Source: Deltaproteobacteria bacterium (GTDB lineage Bacteria > Myxococcota_A > UBA796 > UBA2385). From it: a stretch of 7,856 nt of DNA. Both the position numbers and the translations under genes were made by a program. Position 1 is the stretch's first letter. Each line of letters opens with the position of its first letter. Shown in pieces: positions 4,735 to 7,856 of this stretch. The notes under the pieces were generated by a model that did not search any database, was not told the DNA's origin, and saw nothing but the letters and a program-made list of their open reading frames with translations. The stretch is from assembly GCA_003694325.1 (NCBI GenBank), contig RFKJ01000691.1, forward strand, positions 1 to 7,856, given 5' to 3'.

Positions 4735-7700
4735 TCAACGGACCCGGCGGCCGCCGAGGATGACCGCCGAGATCTCGGTGCTCGCCTGGATGTCGCGGAG
4801 TGGATCGCCCTCGATGATCACGAGATCGGCGAGCTTGCCCGGCTCGATGCTGCCGAGGTCCCGGTCCAGCCCCAGGTACCGGGCGCCGTCGATGGTGGCG
4901 GCGCGCAGCGCCTCGGCGGCGGTCATGGCGCCGGGACCGGCCAGGGCGTGCAGCTCCCAGTGCGTCCCGAGGCCCTGGAGCTGGCCGTGGGCCCCCAGGG
5001 TGACCAGCACGCCCTCCTCCGCCAGCGTCGCCGCGCTGCGGGCGACCTCCTGGTGGTGCCAGTCGCCGTCCCGCCCGAAGGCGCCGTGCCGCCAGGCCCG
5101 GGCGTCGAGCTGCCGGCGGGGGTGGTGGGCGAGCAGCCGCTCGTGGCCCAGGGGATCGTCGTGCTGGAAGAACCAGTTCTCGCCGAAGACCCCGCCATAG
5201 GCGACCAGCAGCGTCGGCGTGTAGGCCGTCCCGGCGCTGGTCCCGGTCCGGCTGCCGGCCAGCAGTCCGCGGACATCGGCGTACAGCGGGGCGATCGGCA
5301 GCGCGTGCTCGACGGCCTGGAAGCCGTCGACCACCATGGTGAGGTCCATCCACAGGTCGCCGCCGCCTTCGGCCACGCAGAGCACCTGCTCCTCGGCACA
5401 GACGCTGGCGTACCACTGGCGCTGGTCGCGGCGGCTCTGCTGGTAGACCTTGACGCTGTGGGCGCCGAGGGTCTGCAGGCGCCGGACGTGGTGCAGCGCG
5501 GCCTGCCGGTCCGGCGTCGGGGCGTTCTGGTTGTCGAGGGCCCCGTAGAGGACGAACCCGGTGGACCGGATCCGCGGTCCCTCCTCCAGTCCGGCGGCGA
5601 CGCGTTCGGCCTGGGTGAACACCAGGTCGGTGCTGGCCGAGGGGTCGTGCACGGTGGTGACGCCGTAGTCCAGGGCCACCTGGTAGCGCCATTCCTGCTC
5701 GGGGAGCACGTCGCCCGCCGAGTAGTGGAGGTGGGCGTGGACGTCGATCAGCCCGGGGATCACCGTGCCGCCGCGGCAGTCCAGCTCCTCCGCTCCCGCC
5801 GGGACCGGGCCGCCGGCCTCCACCGACCGGATCCGGTCCCCGTCGATGATGACGGTGGCGTCCTCGATGACCGCCTCGGGGTGCTGCCGGTCGGCCATGG
5901 TCAGCGCCCGGCAGTGGGTGAGCGCCCGGACCCCCTCGGGGCGGCTCCGCGGGCGGAACAGGGCCAGCTCGAGGGAGGCGGGTTCCGGCAGCTCGGCGTC
6001 CTCCTGCAGGGAGGGCAGAGCCTGGGTCCGGATCACCGGGCCCTCGGCCCAGGACAGCGATCCGTCCGGTCGCCACGACAGCCAGTCCCCGAGCACCTCG
6101 GTCAGCGTCCGGTGGGGCAGGGCGTCGGCCACGGCGACCTCGGCGCCGCCCCAGGCGGGCAGGGCCGCCACGTGGACCTGGTGGTCGAGCTGGTAGGCCA
6201 CCCGGGTGAAGTCGGGGGATGGAACGACCTCCTGGGCGCCCCCGAGTACGAGGTGGGTCCGCACGTCGCGGCCCTGGAGGTCCATGGACAGCAGCACGGT
6301 CTCGTCGGGACTGTGGGGCTCGGTGGGGCGGGTGCCGAGGGTCCAGATCCGGTCGTCGTGCAGGAAGACCCGCGGCGCCCGGTTGTTGGAGCCCCGGTTG
6401 TCGATTGCGGCGACGACCCGGGAGGTCCACCCCTGCGGCCCCGGTTCGAGCAGCAGCAGCTCGAACCAGGGCTCGGCACCGAGATCCACGGCGCTCTGGC
6501 CCCCGACGCCGCGCAGCACCAGCAGGCGCTCCCCGCGCTCGTCGAAGGTCGGGTTCACGAGCTGGCCCTCGACCGGCAGCGTCACGGTGCGGGCCCGCCC
6601 GGCCGGGTGGGTCGTGATGTGCAGCCGCCCGCCCTCGTCATCGTCCCAGCTCGTCCAGGCCAGCCGGCGCCCGTCGGGGGACCAGGCGGGCGCGTACCCG
6701 GTGCCGTCGCCGCTGAGCAGCTTCAGGTCGCCGTCGGCGGTCCGCAGCCAGAGCTGACCCATCGCCGAGAAGGCCAGGTCGCCCTGGCGGTTCCACACCG
6801 GCCACCGGACCAGCCTGGCCGCGACGACCGGATCGATGTCCACCCGCGGGCGCGCCACGTCGTGCAGCGTCCATTCGCCCTCGGCGTGGAACGGGACGGG
6901 GCGCTCCGCCCCGGACTCCATGTCGATCCGCCACAGCCCGCCCCGGGCCCACAGCAGCAGCCCGTCGGCCGTCCAGTCCATGGCCGGGTAGGTGCCGTGC
7001 AGGGCGAAGCCCTCCAGCTCGTCGTGGCTGAGGTCGCGGGCCACCACGCGGCGGCGGCCGGTGGACAGGTCCATGACCTCGAGCAGCGTCTCGGTGCGGT
7101 CGCGGCTGATGAACGCGAGCTGCCGGCCGTCGGGGGACAGGACCGGTCGGGCGGCGCTGCCCGGCCCGGTGGCCACCACCCGGATGCTGCCGTCCCGGCG
7201 GTCCAGGCGCTGGATGGACCACAGCCCGGCCACCGGGTCGCCGTTGTACTGGAACCGTCCGTGTCGGCTGCTGAACCAGATGAACCGCCCGTCGGTGGCG
7301 GCGTCCGCAGCGTGGGGGTGATCGTCCTTGCTTGTCAGGGCGAACCCCTGGCCGCCGTCGAGGTGGACCTGCCACAGCTCGGTCACCCCGATGCTCCGGG
7401 TGTCGACGGTGCGGCGGCGGACGATGAGCCAGTCGCCTGCGGGGTCCCAGACCGGGTCGGTCACCCGGGCCTCGTCCTCGTGGGTCACCGGGACGGGGTG
7501 CCCGCCGTCGATGTCCATCACCCACACGTTTCGGTTGCCGTCCCGGTCGCTGCTGAAGGCGATGCGCCGGCCGTCGGGGCTGATCCGCGGGTCGGTGTCC
7601 CAGGCCGGCCCCGCGGTGAGGCGGGTGGCCTCGCCGCCGGAGGCCGGCATCGACCAGATGTCGCCGAGCAGGTCGAAGACCACCACCCCGGTGGCGGCGT

Positions 7701-7856
7701 CGCCGTGCTGGTCGACGCTCATCCAGGTCCCCTCCTCCAGCGAGAGGTGGACCTCGTGGGTCGGGCCCCAGGGTTCCGAGATGTCCCAGTCGTCGGCGGC
7801 ATCGTCCGCGCCGGCATCGTCCGGGGGGGCATCGTCCGGGGGGGCATCGTCCGGGG
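4735..7856 (-). CDS. TolB-like beta-propeller / amidohydrolase fusion protein (5' end outside window)
   Basis: The frame is open to the right edge. Upstream of ATG 7722 it encodes 44 more residues: PDDA repeats, then WDISEPWGPTHEVHLSLEEGTW (here broken as WDISEPWGPT and HEVHLSLEEGTW). The EGTWMSVD junction is typical inside this family, so ATG 7722 is probably internal. Numbering from that Met (995 residues), about 1-600 form a propeller with PD40/TolB blades, e.g. ISPDGRRIAFSSDRDGNRNVW (47-67), LSPDGRQLAF (195-204) and WSPDGRRLAW (347-356). Residues about 600-995 are an amidohydrolase barrel: PGLIDVHAHLH (656-666, HxH at 662/664), SVKVY with Lys758, VEH with His806, and the closing LGSIEPGKLADLVI (956-969). 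The positions that usually carry a beta-5 His and a beta-8 Asp read AEGGG (Glu785) and GAHGQ (His912). Family members are metal-dependent hydrolases of unknown substrate, often exported; the signal-peptide region is not visible. Confidence 0.9.
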   Translation of the reverse strand, partial: PDDAPPDDAPPDDAGADDAADDWDISEPWGPTHEVHLSLEEGTWMSVDQHGDAATGVVVFDLLGDIWSMPASGGEATRLTAGPAWDTDPRISPDGRRIAFSSDRDGNRNVWVMDIDGGHPVPVTHEDEARVTDPVWDPAGDWLIVRRRTVDTRSIGVTELWQVHLDGGQGFALTSKDDHPHAADAATDGRFIWFSSRHGRFQYNGDPVAGLWSIQRLDRRDGSIRVVATGPGSAARPVLSPDGRQLAFISRDRTETLLEVMDLSTGRRRVVARDLSHDELEGFALHGTYPAMDWTADGLLLWARGGLWRIDMESGAERPVPFHAEGEWTLHDVARPRVDIDPVVAARLVRWPVWNRQGDLAFSAMGQLWLRTADGDLKLLSGDGTGYAPAWSPDGRRLAWTSWDDDEGGRLHITTHPAGRARTVTLPVEGQLVNPTFDERGERLLVLRGVGGQSAVDLGAEPWFELLLLEPGPQGWTSRVVAAIDNRGSNNRAPRVFLHDDRIWTLGTRPTEPHSPDETVLLSMDLQGRDVRTHLVLGGAQEVVPSPDFTRVAYQLDHQVHVAALPAWGGAEVAVADALPHRTLTEVLGDWLSWRPDGSLSWAEGPVIRTQALPSLQEDAELPEPASLELALFRPRSRPEGVRALTHCRALTMADRQHPEAVIEDATVIIDGDRIRSVEAGGPVPAGAEELDCRGGTVIPGLIDVHAHLHYSAGDVLPEQEWRYQVALDYGVTTVHDPSASTDLVFTQAERVAAGLEEGPRIRSTGFVLYGALDNQNAPTPDRQAALHHVRRLQTLGAHSVKVYQQSRRDQRQWYASVCAEEQVLCVAEGGGDLWMDLTMVVDGFQAVEHALPIAPLYADVRGLLAGSRTGTSAGTAYTPTLLVAYGGVFGENWFFQHDDPLGHERLLAHHPRRQLDARAWRHGAFGRDGDWHHQEVARSAATLAEEGVLVTLGAHGQLQGLGTHWELHALAGPGAMTAAEALRAATIDGARYLGLDRDLGSIEPGKLADLVIIEGDPLRDIQASTEISAVILGGRRVR
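7801..7856. repeat. 15-bp tandem repeat with G7 tracts, cut by the window edge
   Basis: Units start at 7801, 7816, 7831 and 7846 (the last cut at 11 bases). The second and third are identical (ATCGTCCGGGGGGGC) and the first diverges in its last bases. On the minus strand they encode the acidic pentapeptide PPDDA in the N-terminal part of the amidohydrolase protein. G7 runs lie at 7823-7829 and 7838-7844. The array continues beyond the window. Confidence 0.85.

Noticed and set aside
4733..4738. TTGACA on the minus strand as a -35 promoter element
   Set aside because: The hexamers at 16-18 bp downstream are GC-rich and do not resemble a -10 element; it overlaps the amidohydrolase stop codon.
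4679..6430. A 583-codon minus-strand frame within the amidohydrolase gene
   Set aside because: It is a +1-type shadow of the propeller-amidohydrolase gene, rich in Arg, Pro and Gly, without recognisable domains.
7801..7856. CRISPR array or transposon end at the right edge
   Set aside because: The units are contiguous 15-mers without spacers and lie in frame inside the amidohydrolase coding sequence.

Overview
The window is very GC-rich (clearly above 65% by eye) and densely coded. Nearly every codon in the real genes ends in G or C. That composition, the GTG starts, a stand-alone Nfu N-terminal domain protein and a TolB-propeller amidohydrolase suggest a high-GC bacterium, possibly an actinobacterial relative, but nothing here fixes the taxonomy. 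There are seven genes, two of them cut by the window edges. No RNA gene, insertion sequence, CRISPR array or phage gene was recognised. No gene-free stretch exceeds 300 bases; the largest gaps are about 160 bp (3527-3685 and 4571-4734).

Left part (1-996): the N-terminal 141 residues of a homocysteine S-methyltransferase family protein run leftwards off the window. Diverging from it across only 43 bp is a small protein with a C-terminal Nfu_N (iron-sulfur scaffold N-terminal) domain. That domain follows a basic N-terminus and a linker built from five 12-bp repeats. This gene meets the next one tail to tail with 3 bp between stop codons.

Middle part (1000-3685): a compact leftward operon resembling the Cpx envelope-stress system. 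It reads a secreted Spy/CpxP-like LTxxQ protein, then an OmpR-family response regulator, then a HAMP/HisKA/HATPase sensor kinase. The first junction leaves 2 bp and the second is an ATGA overlap, so translation is probably coupled. Upstream of the first gene is a direct repeat, GTGAA-N5-GTGAA, with the layout of the known CpxR box (GTAAA-N5-GTAAA). This suggests autoregulation: the kinase senses the envelope, the regulator binds the box, and the CpxP-like protein acts as a chaperone or negative-feedback sensor outside the membrane.

Right part (3686-7856): a DUF1295 / steroid-reductase-like membrane enzyme whose start is best placed at GTG 4570 on codon-use grounds. It lies downstream of a very large protein with an N-terminal TolB-like beta-propeller and a C-terminal amidohydrolase domain with an unusual metal-site pattern. 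The large gene continues past the right edge through a 15-bp tandem repeat carrying G7 tracts.

The most interesting points are the CpxR-like box with the co-directional cpxP-R-A order, the variant amidohydrolase active site, the G-tract repeat at the edge of the amidohydrolase gene, and the Asp-rich repeat linker of the Nfu_N protein. I see no convincing wholly new system.
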